The notes beneath the pieces are model-generated. The model searched no databases. It was not told the origin of the DNA and worked only from the letters and a program-made list of their open reading frames with translations. This document shows, piece by piece, positions 41,958 through 51,348 of a DNA stretch of 64,000 nt. The translations under genes and the position numbers were made by a program. This DNA comes from Ulvibacter algarum (GTDB lineage Bacteria > Bacteroidota > Bacteroidia > Flavobacteriales > Flavobacteriaceae), in contig CANLBJ010000006.1 in the NCBI GenBank assembly GCA_947488905.1, positions 62,001 to 126,000 of the forward strand, in the 5' to 3' direction. Position 1 is the stretch's first letter. Every line of letters starts with the position of its first letter.

Positions 41958-43286
41958 TTAGTCTTCTAACTTTAATCTAATGGTTTTTCTATCAATCCCT
42001 AAAATCTCTGCTGCCTTTGTTTTATTATTATTTGTAGCATTAAGCACTTTCTGTATATAGCGTTTTTCCATCACTTTAAGCGACACTAAGGCGTCTTCAG
42101 GAAAATCTATAGTGTGCTTAAGGCTGTCTGGAAGGTGTTCTATTTCTATAACCTTATCACACATTATCACGGCGCGCTGCACTACGTTTTCTAACTCTCT
42201 AATGTTACCAGGCCAGTCATACCGCTGCAGTACTAAAAGAGCCTCTGGACTCATACGCACAAAACGATCTTTGTATTCTATACCGTATTTAAACAAAAAC
42301 TTTTCTGTCAATAAAGGGATATCATCTTTACGCTCTCTTAAAGGTGCGACATCAATCTCTACAACGGTTAATCTGTAAAAAAGATCTTCTCTAAAAGTTT
42401 CTTTTTTAATCATCTCTTTAAGATCACTATTTGTAGCAGCAATAATGCGAACATCTATTTTAGTGGCTTTTTGAGCTCCTACTTTTACTACCTCTTTTTC
42501 TTGCAATACTCGCAATAACCTAGACTGTACCGCTGTAGATGCGTTGCCTATTTCGTCAAGAAAAATAGTACCACCATTTGCTGCCTGAAAAAAACCATCA
42601 CGGTCTTTTTCTGCTCCTGTAAAAGCACCCTTTGTGTACCCAAACAACTCAGACTCTAATAGGTTTTCTGGAATACCACCACAGTTAACTGCTATAAACG
42701 GGGCTCTAGAAAACTTACCTTGATAGTGTATAGCTCGAGCGACTAACTCTTTACCAGTACCGCTTTCCCCTTTTATAAAAATAGTAGCCTTATTATTTTT
42801 TACACGTTCAATTATCTGTATAACTCTTCTTATTTTTTCTGAGTTTCCTATTATTTCGCCATAAGGTTTTTCTTTTTCTTCTGAAATTTCAATAACATCA
42901 CCATCATTAATCACTGAAGATAATAATGAAGTATTTATTGCTTCTCTTAATTCGTCTTTTGTAAATGGCTTTGTTAAATAATCTACTACTCCAGACTTTA
43001 TTGCTGTGAGAGAATCCTGTACTGATGGGTATCCTGTAACTACCAGCTTAGGTAGTTGTGGGTAATGCTCAGACACAAACTTTATGAGTTCAAACCCATC
43101 TATTTCTGGCATTTTTAAATCTGTGATAAGCAAATCTATTTTTGTATCACGCAAAATTTGAACTGCTTCTTTTACAGAAACAGCCTTATAAGTATGATAG
43201 CTCCATGACTTTAAATGACGCTGCAATAATTCTAGAATATTAAGATCATCATCTACGATAAGTATATTTTCTTTCTGTAATTGCAT
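41958..43286 (-). CDS. NtrC-like sigma-54-dependent response regulator
   Basis: 442 residues. The receiver domain (about 1-125) carries the Asp in LLITDLKMPEIDG. The AAA+ domain (about 145-375) has Walker A GESGTGKE, the GAFTGA loop that contacts sigma-54 (ELFGYTKGAFTGAEKD), and Walker B GGTIFLDEIG. A Fis-type HTH ends it (TKAAEILGIDRKTIRLKL). Activates sigma-54 promoters when phosphorylated. Paired with the kinase gene 2 bp upstream. The nearest sigma-54-type promoter lies 325 bp downstream of its stop. Confidence 0.95.
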   Translation of the reverse strand: MQLQKENILIVDDDLNILELLQRHLKSWSYHTYKAVSVKEAVQILRDTKIDLLITDLKMPEIDGFELIKFVSEHYPQLPKLVVTGYPSVQDSLTAIKSGVVDYLTKPFTKDELREAINTSLLSSVINDGDVIEISEEKEKPYGEIIGNSEKIRRVIQIIERVKNNKATIFIKGESGTGKELVARAIHYQGKFSRAPFIAVNCGGIPENLLESELFGYTKGAFTGAEKDRDGFFQAANGGTIFLDEIGNASTAVQSRLLRVLQEKEVVKVGAQKATKIDVRIIAATNSDLKEMIKKETFREDLFYRLTVVEIDVAPLRERKDDIPLLTEKFLFKYGIEYKDRFVRMSPEALLVLQRYDWPGNIRELENVVQRAVIMCDKVIEIEHLPDSLKHTIDFPEDALVSLKVMEKRYIQKVLNATNNNKTKAAEILGIDRKTIRLKLED

Positions 43287-43288
43287 AT

Positions 43289-44383
43289 TTAAGTTTTAGG
43301 GAGTTTAACAATAAAGGTAGCACCTTTCTTTTCATTATTAGTTGCCGTAATAGTACCGCCATGGCTTGCTACAATACCATGAACCACACTTAATCCTAAA
43401 CCAGAGCCATCTCCTGTAGGCTTTGTAGTAAAAAATGGTTGGAAAATCTTTTCTTGGGCTTCTGCACTTAATCCAGATCCCTCATCACTTATAGTTAAAA
43501 TAACGTGCTTTTTTGTCTGTGTAGCTTCTATACTAACAAGCCCGTTTTTAGGTGAAAAATAAATAGCATTGATTATCAAATTAAATATAATTTGAGTGAG
43601 TTGTATCGTGTCTGCTTTTAAAAAAAGCTCATCATCTTCAATACTCACCACATATTTTACTTCTGCCTTTTTAAAAGAAGCATCTAGTAGCGTCATTGCA
43701 CTTTTTATACTAGGTACAATGTTTACTTTTTTAAATTCATTTGGCATTTCGCAAGCAAAGAACATCAGTTTTTTAACTACCTCTCTTGAAAAAATAGCAT
43801 TCTTTATTATTTTATCAAGGTCTTGCGAGGCTGCTTTATTCTCTTTTAAATCATCCTGCAACAACTCTGCAAAACCTAAAATGTTTGCTAAAGGTGTGTT
43901 TAGTTCATGTGCAATCCCTGCCGTGATCTCTCCAAGAATCCCCAAGCGATCTGCACGCTCCATCTGTCTTTTTAACGAGGTTTCATTTTTCTGAATTTCA
44001 ATGCGTTCAAGAAGACTTCCTAGCTTTACTGCAACGCTATCTAATAATGGTTTCTCTTCAATTAAAAAATCTAGACTAACATCATTTAAAGACACTTTAA
44101 TGTTTCCGGCAGTTTTATTAAAAACTAAAATTTCAGAAGTAATAAAGCTATTACTGTTAATGGTGCCTGTTTTAAATTTTTCTTGAGGAGTAACAATAGA
44201 AACTTGTGTGCTTTCTGGATATTGAAAGCCTCTTTTTAAACTTGAGCCAATAGCGTGAAGCGTACCATGTATTTCTTCTGAGTCTGCGTTAACTATAATT
44301 GAAGAAATCTCATAGAGGCAAGTAAGCTCTTTAACACGCTCTTTTAAGTCTCGTTGTGTTGTGTCCATCATATTATTGAGCAT
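43289..44383 (-). CDS. Soluble GAF-like histidine kinase partnered with the NtrC-like regulator
   Basis: 364 residues with no transmembrane helix. A GAF-like N-terminal sensor (about 20-130) is followed by a HisKA domain with IAHELNTPLANILG (His159), and HATPase motifs DEGSGLS and FTTKPTGDGSGLGLSVVHG. The design resembles soluble NtrB-type kinases that sense intracellular state. Start at 44383 has a second ATG five codons in, so the exact N-terminus is uncertain. The gene pair is divergent from a glutamate synthase-family gene. Confidence 0.93.
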   Translation of the reverse strand: MLNNMMDTTQRDLKERVKELTCLYEISSIIVNADSEEIHGTLHAIGSSLKRGFQYPESTQVSIVTPQEKFKTGTINSNSFITSEILVFNKTAGNIKVSLNDVSLDFLIEEKPLLDSVAVKLGSLLERIEIQKNETSLKRQMERADRLGILGEITAGIAHELNTPLANILGFAELLQDDLKENKAASQDLDKIIKNAIFSREVVKKLMFFACEMPNEFKKVNIVPSIKSAMTLLDASFKKAEVKYVVSIEDDELFLKADTIQLTQIIFNLIINAIYFSPKNGLVSIEATQTKKHVILTISDEGSGLSAEAQEKIFQPFFTTKPTGDGSGLGLSVVHGIVASHGGTITATNNEKKGATFIVKLPKT

Positions 44384-44440
44384 TAACGGTAATTAAATTT
44401 CAAGTAAATTTAATTTTTGTTTGTGCTAATTTGATAACAA

Positions 44441-44448
44441 CAAAGATA
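44441..44448 (-). promoter_or_regulatory. -7 box TATCTTTG for the kinase/regulator operon
   Basis: Exact TAnnTTTG on the reverse strand, 57 bp before the kinase start. Confidence 0.5.
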
Positions 44449-44624
44449 AATCATTGTTAAATTTTAATATTAGGAGTGTAAACCTCTATTTTTTCTGAAA
44501 TTTTAGCAAGTTGTAGAATTAAGATAATACAAAAAATAATGCTTAAATTAAATAGACAAGATATTACAAATCAATACATTCTTATAATTAAATTTGCATC
44601 GCACATTAGCTAGATAAATACTCT

Positions 44625-44632
44625 TATTTTTG
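44625..44632 (+). promoter_or_regulatory. -7 box TATTTTTG for the glutamate synthase-family gene
   Basis: Exact TAnnTTTG, 22 bp before the ATG at 44655. Confidence 0.55.
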
Positions 44633-44654
44633 TCTGGTTAAAATAAATTAAACT

Positions 44655-46244
44655 ATGAAAGTTCGCGAGTTTTTTATTCTTATTTCTGTTCTTGTAACGC
44701 TTAGCACTGTAGCTATTTCCTTTTTCTGGCAGCCTATTCTTTGGTTGTTTATACTAGTAGCTCCGTTAATATTAATGGGAATTTTTGATGTCTTCCAAAA
44801 ATCTCATACTATACGCCGAAATTTTCCAGTAATTGGTCGTTTTAGATACGTATTAGAATCTATTCGTCCAGAGATTATGCAATATTTTGTAGAGACAGAT
44901 ACAGAGGGGCGACCTATAAACAGAATTTTAAGATCTTTAGTTTACAGAAGAGCAAAGGGAGAAAATGACACAGAACCCTTTGGTACACAATTAAACTTGT
45001 ACCATTCTGGATACGAGTGGTTAGAGCATTCTATGTATGCTAAGCACAATCCTAAAGATATCGGAAAATTTCCGAGGTTATTAATAGGAGGTAAAGATTG
45101 TAAACAACCTTATTCTTCGAGCTTGCTTAATATCTCTGCAATGAGTTTTGGTTCTTTAAGTACAAATGCAGTAATGGCATTAAATAAAGGAGCAAAGATG
45201 GGTGGCTTTGCTCACAATACAGGTGAAGGAGGTATAAGTAGTTATCACTTAGAGCACGGAGGTGATCTTATATGGCAAGTAGGTACTGGTTATTTTGGGT
45301 GTAGAAAAGAAGACGGGACATTTAACCCAGAAACTTTTAAAACTAACGCCTTGAGACCAGAGGTAAAAATGATTGAAATCAAATTATCTCAAGGAGCAAA
45401 ACCAGGACACGGAGGGATACTACCAGCGGTAAAAAACACAGAAGAGATTGCAAAAATAAGACACGTAAAACCTGGGGTTGCTGTACACTCACCACCATCT
45501 CACTCTGCATTTTCTGACCCTATGGAGTTTATGCAATTTATTAAGCAACTTAGAGAATTATCTGGCGGAAAACCTATTGGTTTTAAACTTTGCCTAGGTC
45601 GTAAGCAAGAATTTATGGATTTCTGTGAAGCGATGATTGCTACAGGTATTACTCCAGACTTTATTACCGTAGATGGTGGTGAAGGAGGAACAGGTGCAGC
45701 ACCTGTTGAGTTTTCAAACTCTATGGGAATGCCATTGCGTGAAGGTTTAGTTTTTGTACATGATACCCTTGTAGGCTATGGTTTGCGTAAAGAAATGAAA
45801 GTTATTGTAGCAGGTAAAATAATCACTGGTTTTCACGTAGCAAGAGCAATTGCATTAGGAGCAGATGGCTGTAACAGTGCAAGAGCAATGATGCTCTCTA
45901 TAGGTTGTATACAAGCTTTACAGTGTAATAATAACACCTGCCCAGTAGGGGTTGCAACACAAAACAAATCTTTAGTTAAAGGTCTAGTTGTAGAAGACAA
46001 AGCACCTCGTGCAGAGCGTTACCATAACGCTACAATACAGAGTTTTCTTGAGCTTATTGCTGCAGCAGGTTTAAATGGTCCAGAAGAATTATCTAGAAAC
46101 CACATTAGTAAACGTGTGGGTAGTTTTGATATTAAAACCTATGATGAGATTTACCCTTACCTAGAAGAAAATAGTCTTCTTAATGAAAATACAATACCAC
46201 AAGAGTATAAAAAATTCTTTCAGTTAACTAGAATGATGAAATAA
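44655..46244 (+). CDS. FMN-binding glutamate synthase-family protein, membrane-anchored
   Basis: 529 residues. Two N-terminal helices (about 5-45) anchor it. The remainder is the FMN/TIM-barrel domain of glutamate synthase: PYSSSLLNISAMSFGSLS, HNTGEGGISSYHLEHGGDLIWQ, GAKPGHGGILP, TVDGGEGGTGAAPVEFS, and the Cys-containing CNNNTCPVGVATQ that binds a 3Fe-4S cluster in GltB. It lacks the amidotransferase domain, so the nitrogen donor and physiological reaction of this stand-alone family are uncertain. Divergent from an NtrC-like system and near gdhA, which supports a nitrogen role. Confidence 0.9.
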   Translation: MKVREFFILISVLVTLSTVAISFFWQPILWLFILVAPLILMGIFDVFQKSHTIRRNFPVIGRFRYVLESIRPEIMQYFVETDTEGRPINRILRSLVYRRAKGENDTEPFGTQLNLYHSGYEWLEHSMYAKHNPKDIGKFPRLLIGGKDCKQPYSSSLLNISAMSFGSLSTNAVMALNKGAKMGGFAHNTGEGGISSYHLEHGGDLIWQVGTGYFGCRKEDGTFNPETFKTNALRPEVKMIEIKLSQGAKPGHGGILPAVKNTEEIAKIRHVKPGVAVHSPPSHSAFSDPMEFMQFIKQLRELSGGKPIGFKLCLGRKQEFMDFCEAMIATGITPDFITVDGGEGGTGAAPVEFSNSMGMPLREGLVFVHDTLVGYGLRKEMKVIVAGKIITGFHVARAIALGADGCNSARAMMLSIGCIQALQCNNNTCPVGVATQNKSLVKGLVVEDKAPRAERYHNATIQSFLELIAAAGLNGPEELSRNHISKRVGSFDIKTYDEIYPYLEENSLLNENTIPQEYKKFFQLTRMMK

Positions 46245-46302
46245 TTAAATCATTGCTATAATAGTTTTATATCTTATCTAAGACGGCAACCATAATTTTA
46301 AT

Positions 46303-46336
46303 AAAACCTTCATAATAAAACTATTATGAAGGTTTT
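46303..46336 (+). terminator. Intrinsic terminator
   Basis: AAAACCTTCATAATA pairs with TATTATGAAGGTTTT around a 4-base loop, 58 bp after the glutamate synthase-family stop. Confidence 0.7.
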
Positions 46337-46442
46337 CTGATTTCAGACTATGCCTAAATGATATTTTTATGAGATAATTTAGTCTTAAAAAGAACACCTA
46401 AACAAGCATTTAGTCTTAAATTGCAACTCTAAAAATAAACCG

Positions 46443-49400
46443 ATGATTTCAAAAAAATTACTCTTTCTTATTTCTCTATTTACTTTTGGTAGTATGTTAG
46501 CGCAAAATGCTAACGGACCATCAAGCGTAGTTACAGGAACGTATCTTGGTGAAACAATACCATTGCGTAGTGCACCTATTCACAATCCAGATATCTCTGG
46601 AATTAACGAACTAACTATTGTACCTAATGACTATGAAGGTAGTCACGATAATTTACTACAAGGAAAATCTTCAATTAATCAAGATATTCAAAGAGTTGCT
46701 GGTTCATTATTAACTGTTGGTATTGATCAAAATTTTGATGGTGCTAACTCAAATGAATCTGGCGCTGTACCACCAGATCCTACTGGAGCTGTTGGTCCTA
46801 ATCATTATGTACACTCTGTAAACTCTATTGTTAAGGTTTTTGACAAGGAAGGTAACCTACTAGCAGGACCTACAACGTTAGGTACTTTTTTAGGAAACGG
46901 AACAAACTCTGGAGACCCTATTGTTATGTATGATCAACTAGCAGACAGATGGTTTGTTAGTCAGTTTGGTACAGCAGAAAACTCACTTGTTCTTGGAGTA
47001 TCTACAACAAATGACCCTACAGGTACTTATAATGTATACGAATATGTTTTTGGTGCATTCCCTGACTACCCTCACTACAGTGTATGGCCTGACGGTTATT
47101 ATTTAAGTGTAAATGAAGGTGGTGGTGGTGCTAACAATAACCGCTCTGTTTATGTAATGGACAGAGAAGCTATGTTAGCTGGAGATGTTGCCCCTCAAAT
47201 GGCAGGTTTTCAATTACCAAACTTATTCTCAAACCCAACAACAATTTTTAATTCTGGACCTGCTCACCTTACAGGACTGCAGTTTCCAGAAGAAACTCCT
47301 GGATTTATCTCTTATTTACAAGACGATTCTTGGAATGGTGCAATCACACAAGATCACTTAAAAGTTTGGGAGATTGATTTAGATTGGGAAAACATGGGCA
47401 ACTCAACAATCTCTGACCCTCAAGAAATTCCTCTTGATGATTTTGATTCTATTTTTGCTGCTTTTGGTGTTGGTGAAATTAACCAACCTGGTACAAATCA
47501 AGAACTAGCAGCACAAGGTGGTATTATCTCTTATGCTTCTAACTACCGTAGTTTCCCTAACCACAACTCTTGGTTAATCACCTTTAACATTGATATTGAC
47601 GGTAACGACACTTCTGGTATTAGATGGATAGAATTAAGAAATACTGCTGCAGATAGCGAATGGACGTTATACCAAGAAGGAACTTATGCTCCTGCAGATG
47701 GTAATAGTAGATTTATGAGTAGTGGGGCTATTGATGCAAGAGGTAACATAGCTATCGCTTATAGTGTAGCTGGCGCAAGTACTCCTGTAGAATTAAGATA
47801 TACAGGTCGTTATGAAGATGATACACTAGGTGAATTAACCCTAGCCGAAACAACTATTGTTGATGGTGGTGGTGTTCAAAATTTCACATACAGATATGGA
47901 GATTATGCGCATATGACAATGGACCCAGATGATTTAACATTCTGGTTTACTTCACAATATTTTCAATCTACAAACACTTGGACTTCAAGAATTACATCTT
48001 TTAGACTAGCAGATGAGTTTAATGTAGACTTAGGTGTTGTAGGTATCAATACACCAAACAATGGACTTCTAACTGCTACTGAAGTTGTTGAAGTTTCTAT
48101 TAGAAACTATGGTCTTGATGCACAATCTAACATTCCTGTAGATTTATATGTTGACAACACACTAGTTGCTAGTGAAACATTTGCTGGAACAATTGCACCA
48201 GGAACAACAAGTACTTACACTTTTACTCAGACAGTAGACCTATCTACTCAACTACAAACTTATTTGTTACGTGCAGAAACTACTATGATTACAGATGAAT
48301 TTCTTGATAACAATGATTTTGAAAAAGAAGTAACTCATACACTTGCAAATGACGTAGGTGTTGTAGCTATCACTGCTCCAGATGACGTTACACCTGTTGG
48401 TCCTCAAACAGTATCTATAGTTGTAGAGAATTTTGGAGGAAATGACCAAACAGGAATTGAAGTTCAATATACTGTAAACGGTGGTGCTGCTGTTGTAGAA
48501 CAGATGACAGGAGTAACAATAGGCACAGATGAGCAAGCTACTTTTGACTTTGCAACTCTAGCTAACTTAGACCCTGCCGGAGAATTTACAATCGTTGCTA
48601 AAACTAATCTAGCTACAGATGAAGACACTACAAATGACGCAATAACAAAGGTTGTTCAAGGTTCTTTTTGTATACCAACAGCAACAGGCGGTGGTACTGG
48701 ATCTGGATGTAACCTAGACGGTATTAAGTGGTTTGTATTAAATACAATAAATGTAGATGATGGTGCTGATGGTTGTAACACAGAACCTGCAGATGGGCCT
48801 AACGGTTATGCAGATAGAACATATTTATCTACAACACTTAGTAATCAAGAAGGTGATAACGTGTATAACTTAAGAGCTAGAACTAACTGGGCAGACGGTG
48901 TAGGTGTAGAAGTATTATCTGCTTGGGTAGATTTTAATGACAACCTAATTTTTGAACCTTCAGAACAAATTATCGCTGGTGAGGCTTTTGAAGTTGTTGG
49001 ATCACTTGACAACTTTGAGTTTATTGTACCAGTAGGAAGCGCAATAGGAGCTCACGTTTTAAGAGTTAAAGCTATGGATGGATCTGCTGCAGGTGATATT
49101 AATGACCCTTGTTCTGACTATGATTTTGGAGAAACTCAAGATTATACTGTTGTAATTGATGACACATTAGGAGCAGAAGTAAACCAAATACCTGGTTCAG
49201 ATTTAGTAGTAAAATCTCTTGACAATAAAAACTTTGATATTACTTTAACTTCGGAAATAGACAGCAACGTTTATGTAGCAGTCTTTAGCCCATTAGGACA
49301 ACAGTTAAAGTACAAGAAAGTAAAAAGAGAAGGAAACACCTTTAAACTATCTCTAAACATGGAAGCAGTTTCTGCTGGTGTTTATTTTGTAAAGCTTATT

Positions 49401-49448
49401 GCTGTAGATCAAAACACTGCTGTAACCACTAAGATTTTAGTAAAATAA
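46443..49448 (+). CDS. Large secreted T9SS protein with CARDB-like and GEVED domains
   Basis: 1001 residues with a signal peptide (to about LAQN). The first 500 residues form a propeller-like region (VGPNHYVHSVNSIVKVFDK, YDQLADRWFVSQFG). Two CARDB-type Ig domains follow (from about 530: VGINTPNNGLLTATEVVEV and a second copy near 635). Next comes a GEVED domain (about 800-905: VEVLSAWVDFNDNLIFEPSEQI, then CSDYDFGETQDYTV). A type A T9SS tail ends it (VYVAVFSPLGQQL, GVYFVKLI, TKILVK). Likely exported and surface-bound. Substrate unknown. Confidence 0.9.
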   Translation: MISKKLLFLISLFTFGSMLAQNANGPSSVVTGTYLGETIPLRSAPIHNPDISGINELTIVPNDYEGSHDNLLQGKSSINQDIQRVAGSLLTVGIDQNFDGANSNESGAVPPDPTGAVGPNHYVHSVNSIVKVFDKEGNLLAGPTTLGTFLGNGTNSGDPIVMYDQLADRWFVSQFGTAENSLVLGVSTTNDPTGTYNVYEYVFGAFPDYPHYSVWPDGYYLSVNEGGGGANNNRSVYVMDREAMLAGDVAPQMAGFQLPNLFSNPTTIFNSGPAHLTGLQFPEETPGFISYLQDDSWNGAITQDHLKVWEIDLDWENMGNSTISDPQEIPLDDFDSIFAAFGVGEINQPGTNQELAAQGGIISYASNYRSFPNHNSWLITFNIDIDGNDTSGIRWIELRNTAADSEWTLYQEGTYAPADGNSRFMSSGAIDARGNIAIAYSVAGASTPVELRYTGRYEDDTLGELTLAETTIVDGGGVQNFTYRYGDYAHMTMDPDDLTFWFTSQYFQSTNTWTSRITSFRLADEFNVDLGVVGINTPNNGLLTATEVVEVSIRNYGLDAQSNIPVDLYVDNTLVASETFAGTIAPGTTSTYTFTQTVDLSTQLQTYLLRAETTMITDEFLDNNDFEKEVTHTLANDVGVVAITAPDDVTPVGPQTVSIVVENFGGNDQTGIEVQYTVNGGAAVVEQMTGVTIGTDEQATFDFATLANLDPAGEFTIVAKTNLATDEDTTNDAITKVVQGSFCIPTATGGGTGSGCNLDGIKWFVLNTINVDDGADGCNTEPADGPNGYADRTYLSTTLSNQEGDNVYNLRARTNWADGVGVEVLSAWVDFNDNLIFEPSEQIIAGEAFEVVGSLDNFEFIVPVGSAIGAHVLRVKAMDGSAAGDINDPCSDYDFGETQDYTVVIDDTLGAEVNQIPGSDLVVKSLDNKNFDITLTSEIDSNVYVAVFSPLGQQLKYKKVKREGNTFKLSLNMEAVSAGVYFVKLIAVDQNTAVTTKILVK

Positions 49449-49468
49449 ACAAACACTGTTTATAACAT

Positions 49469-49504
49469 AAAAAGGGAGATGATTTTTAAATCATCTCCCT
49501 TTTT
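49469..49504 (+). terminator. Intrinsic terminator
   Basis: AAAAAGGGAGATGATTT pairs with AAATCATCTCCCTTTTT around TT, followed by T residues, 21 bp after the T9SS protein stop. Confidence 0.9.
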
Positions 49505-49544
49505 TATTTTGTGATATAACAAAGCCTCTTTAAACTCTAAGCAA

Positions 49545-50591
49545 TTAAATAAGATTTGATATTCTTATAGCAGAAAGAACAGCACCTTCCATATAGCCTC
49601 CATATTCTATAGCGGTTTCTGTACCTGATAAGAATAATTTATCATTCATATAGCTTTGCTGCAATGCTGGGTGACCATTGTTTTGATGTGGTCTTTGCGC
49701 AATTTGATCTCCACCCACTACAAACTCATCGCTCCATATTTTATCAAAATAACTAGTAGGTTTTTTAGCCTCTTCTCCTAGAAGTTCAACTAATTGTTTT
49801 AACACAAATTGTTTTCTTTCTTCTTGAGAGTAAGAAGCTGCGCCACCATTTAAAAACCCTGTAAACCCAAATTTATTTTCTTCATAATTTGTGTGATCGT
49901 GCATTTCTGTAATGATATTAGAGTGGCTAAACAACATACCAGAATACCCCTTTTTTCTCCAAAAAGGTGCTTCATACTCTAACACAAACTTAATTGAACC
50001 AGACATCCAGGTATGTACACTTGGTAAAAGCTGAGATACCACAGCTGGCAGTTGAGGAGAGAGCTGAATTTTTGAGCCCACAAGTTCTGGCGGCAAGCAA
50101 ATAACAACTATATCTGCATAGCGCTTTTCTCCATTAGAGGTCTCAACCAACAACTTATTATCAACCTCTTTAACAGCTGTCACTTTTGTATTAAAGCTAA
50201 TGTTTTCTGGCTTTAACTTATTTACTAAAGTGTCAATAAGATTCTGAGTTCCTCCTTTTAATCTATAAGAGGGCTTTTCAGATTCTGGAACAAAAAACTG
50301 CTGTGGTGGCTCAGAAGATTTGGTTTGAAACAAGGAGATCCCTTTTGAGTATTGCGGGTATTTTTGCAAATCTAATTCATCTATCAAAGAAATTAAATTT
50401 TCGTGCATTTCAGAAAACCATGTAGCACCAAGCTCTAGTGGTGTTTCTTGTTTTCCTTTTACGGTTTGTATACGCCCACCTAATCTTGATGAAGCTTCTA
50501 TCACTTTTGCTTCTTTACCCTTTTTTGACAATAAATAAGCTAAAGTTAAACCACTCAAGCCTCCACCAACAATAATAATTTGTTCTTTCAT
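49545..50591 (-). CDS. Flavin-containing amine oxidase-family protein
   Basis: 348 residues, short for the family. The N-terminal FAD Rossmann motif is IIVGGGLSGLTLAYLLSKKGK followed by SSRLGGRI, and a C-terminal FAD-contacting end LFLSGTETAIEYGGYMEGAVLSAIR. It probably oxidises a primary or secondary amine or acts as a related desaturase; substrate unknown. Single gene with its own -7 box (TAATTTTG at 50607-50614). Confidence 0.88.
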   Translation of the reverse strand: MKEQIIIVGGGLSGLTLAYLLSKKGKEAKVIEASSRLGGRIQTVKGKQETPLELGATWFSEMHENLISLIDELDLQKYPQYSKGISLFQTKSSEPPQQFFVPESEKPSYRLKGGTQNLIDTLVNKLKPENISFNTKVTAVKEVDNKLLVETSNGEKRYADIVVICLPPELVGSKIQLSPQLPAVVSQLLPSVHTWMSGSIKFVLEYEAPFWRKKGYSGMLFSHSNIITEMHDHTNYEENKFGFTGFLNGGAASYSQEERKQFVLKQLVELLGEEAKKPTSYFDKIWSDEFVVGGDQIAQRPHQNNGHPALQQSYMNDKLFLSGTETAIEYGGYMEGAVLSAIRISNLI

Positions 50592-50606
50592 TTAAAGCTT
50601 TATTAG

Positions 50607-50614
50607 CAAAATTA
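50607..50614 (-). promoter_or_regulatory. -7 box TAATTTTG for the amine oxidase gene
   Basis: Reverse-strand TAnnTTTG match, 15 bp before the ATG. Confidence 0.5.
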
Positions 50615-50717
50615 GTGACGCAAAGCTAAGGTAGTACTATAAAAGAACGATCTATGATAAATTCATATTTCCGAAGTGAAAAACCTCATCATGGCGATGA
50701 CAAAAAATGTAGAAAAC

Positions 50718-51227
50718 TTAGCGTATTCTCTTACCATTTGTCACAAAAGATATGCCTTGTTGCCCGTAGGTACTTATCATCACTGCCTCAAAGATAGGAT
50801 CGCTTGAGTTCTTTTTTACTTTCCAGTCAAACAAGAAATTTGCACCAGAACCGCCTTCTTTATCTATACCATCTATCACAATCTGAACCGTCTCCATAGG
50901 GTTTATAAAAATTGTTTTGTCAAAATAGGTACGTATAGGCTCGCCGTGTGTGTTATAATATATTGCCTTGTCTATATAAATGCGTTCTTTTAAGTTGGGG
51001 TTGTGAAGACTAACAGTTGCGGTAAGATCTGTCTGGTCATTTTCGTTACGCATGTATACCTGTGAGTATATAGAAAGAAATGTACTCCCTGTTTCTAATG
51101 AGTCTTTTATGGGTGTAGTTACTGCTCTTTTATCCCAATTAATAGGATTTGTAGAACTTAATTCGCGAGGTGGATCACAAGACACAACAACAATCAATAA
51201 TAGAAAAAGTGAGATAACGTATTTCAT
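50718..51227 (-). CDS. DUF3124 lipoprotein
   Basis: 169 residues. Lipobox VVSC, then a beta-sandwich matching DUF3124: FLSIYSQVYMRNENDQTDLTATVSLHN, IYIDKAIYYNTHGEPIRTY, INPMETVQIVI, GGSGANFLFDWKV. The family is of unknown role and is often exported. It stands alone between the amine oxidase and a Usp gene. Confidence 0.87.
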   Translation of the reverse strand: MKYVISLFLLLIVVVSCDPPRELSSTNPINWDKRAVTTPIKDSLETGSTFLSIYSQVYMRNENDQTDLTATVSLHNPNLKERIYIDKAIYYNTHGEPIRTYFDKTIFINPMETVQIVIDGIDKEGGSGANFLFDWKVKKNSSDPIFEAVMISTYGQQGISFVTNGKRIR

Positions 51228-51274
51228 AATTAAGTCTATTTAATATTTAAGGTAAACGAGAGCTTGCCAAAAAC

Positions 51275-51282
51275 CAAATTTA
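51275..51282 (-). promoter_or_regulatory. -7 box TAAATTTG for the DUF3124 gene
   Basis: Reverse-strand TAnnTTTG match, 47 bp before the ATG. Confidence 0.45.
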
Positions 51283-51348
51283 TCAATTATAATTTACTTT
51301 ATCTCACTTTATACTAGTTGAGTATCATATTTATGATTACTCTAACAG

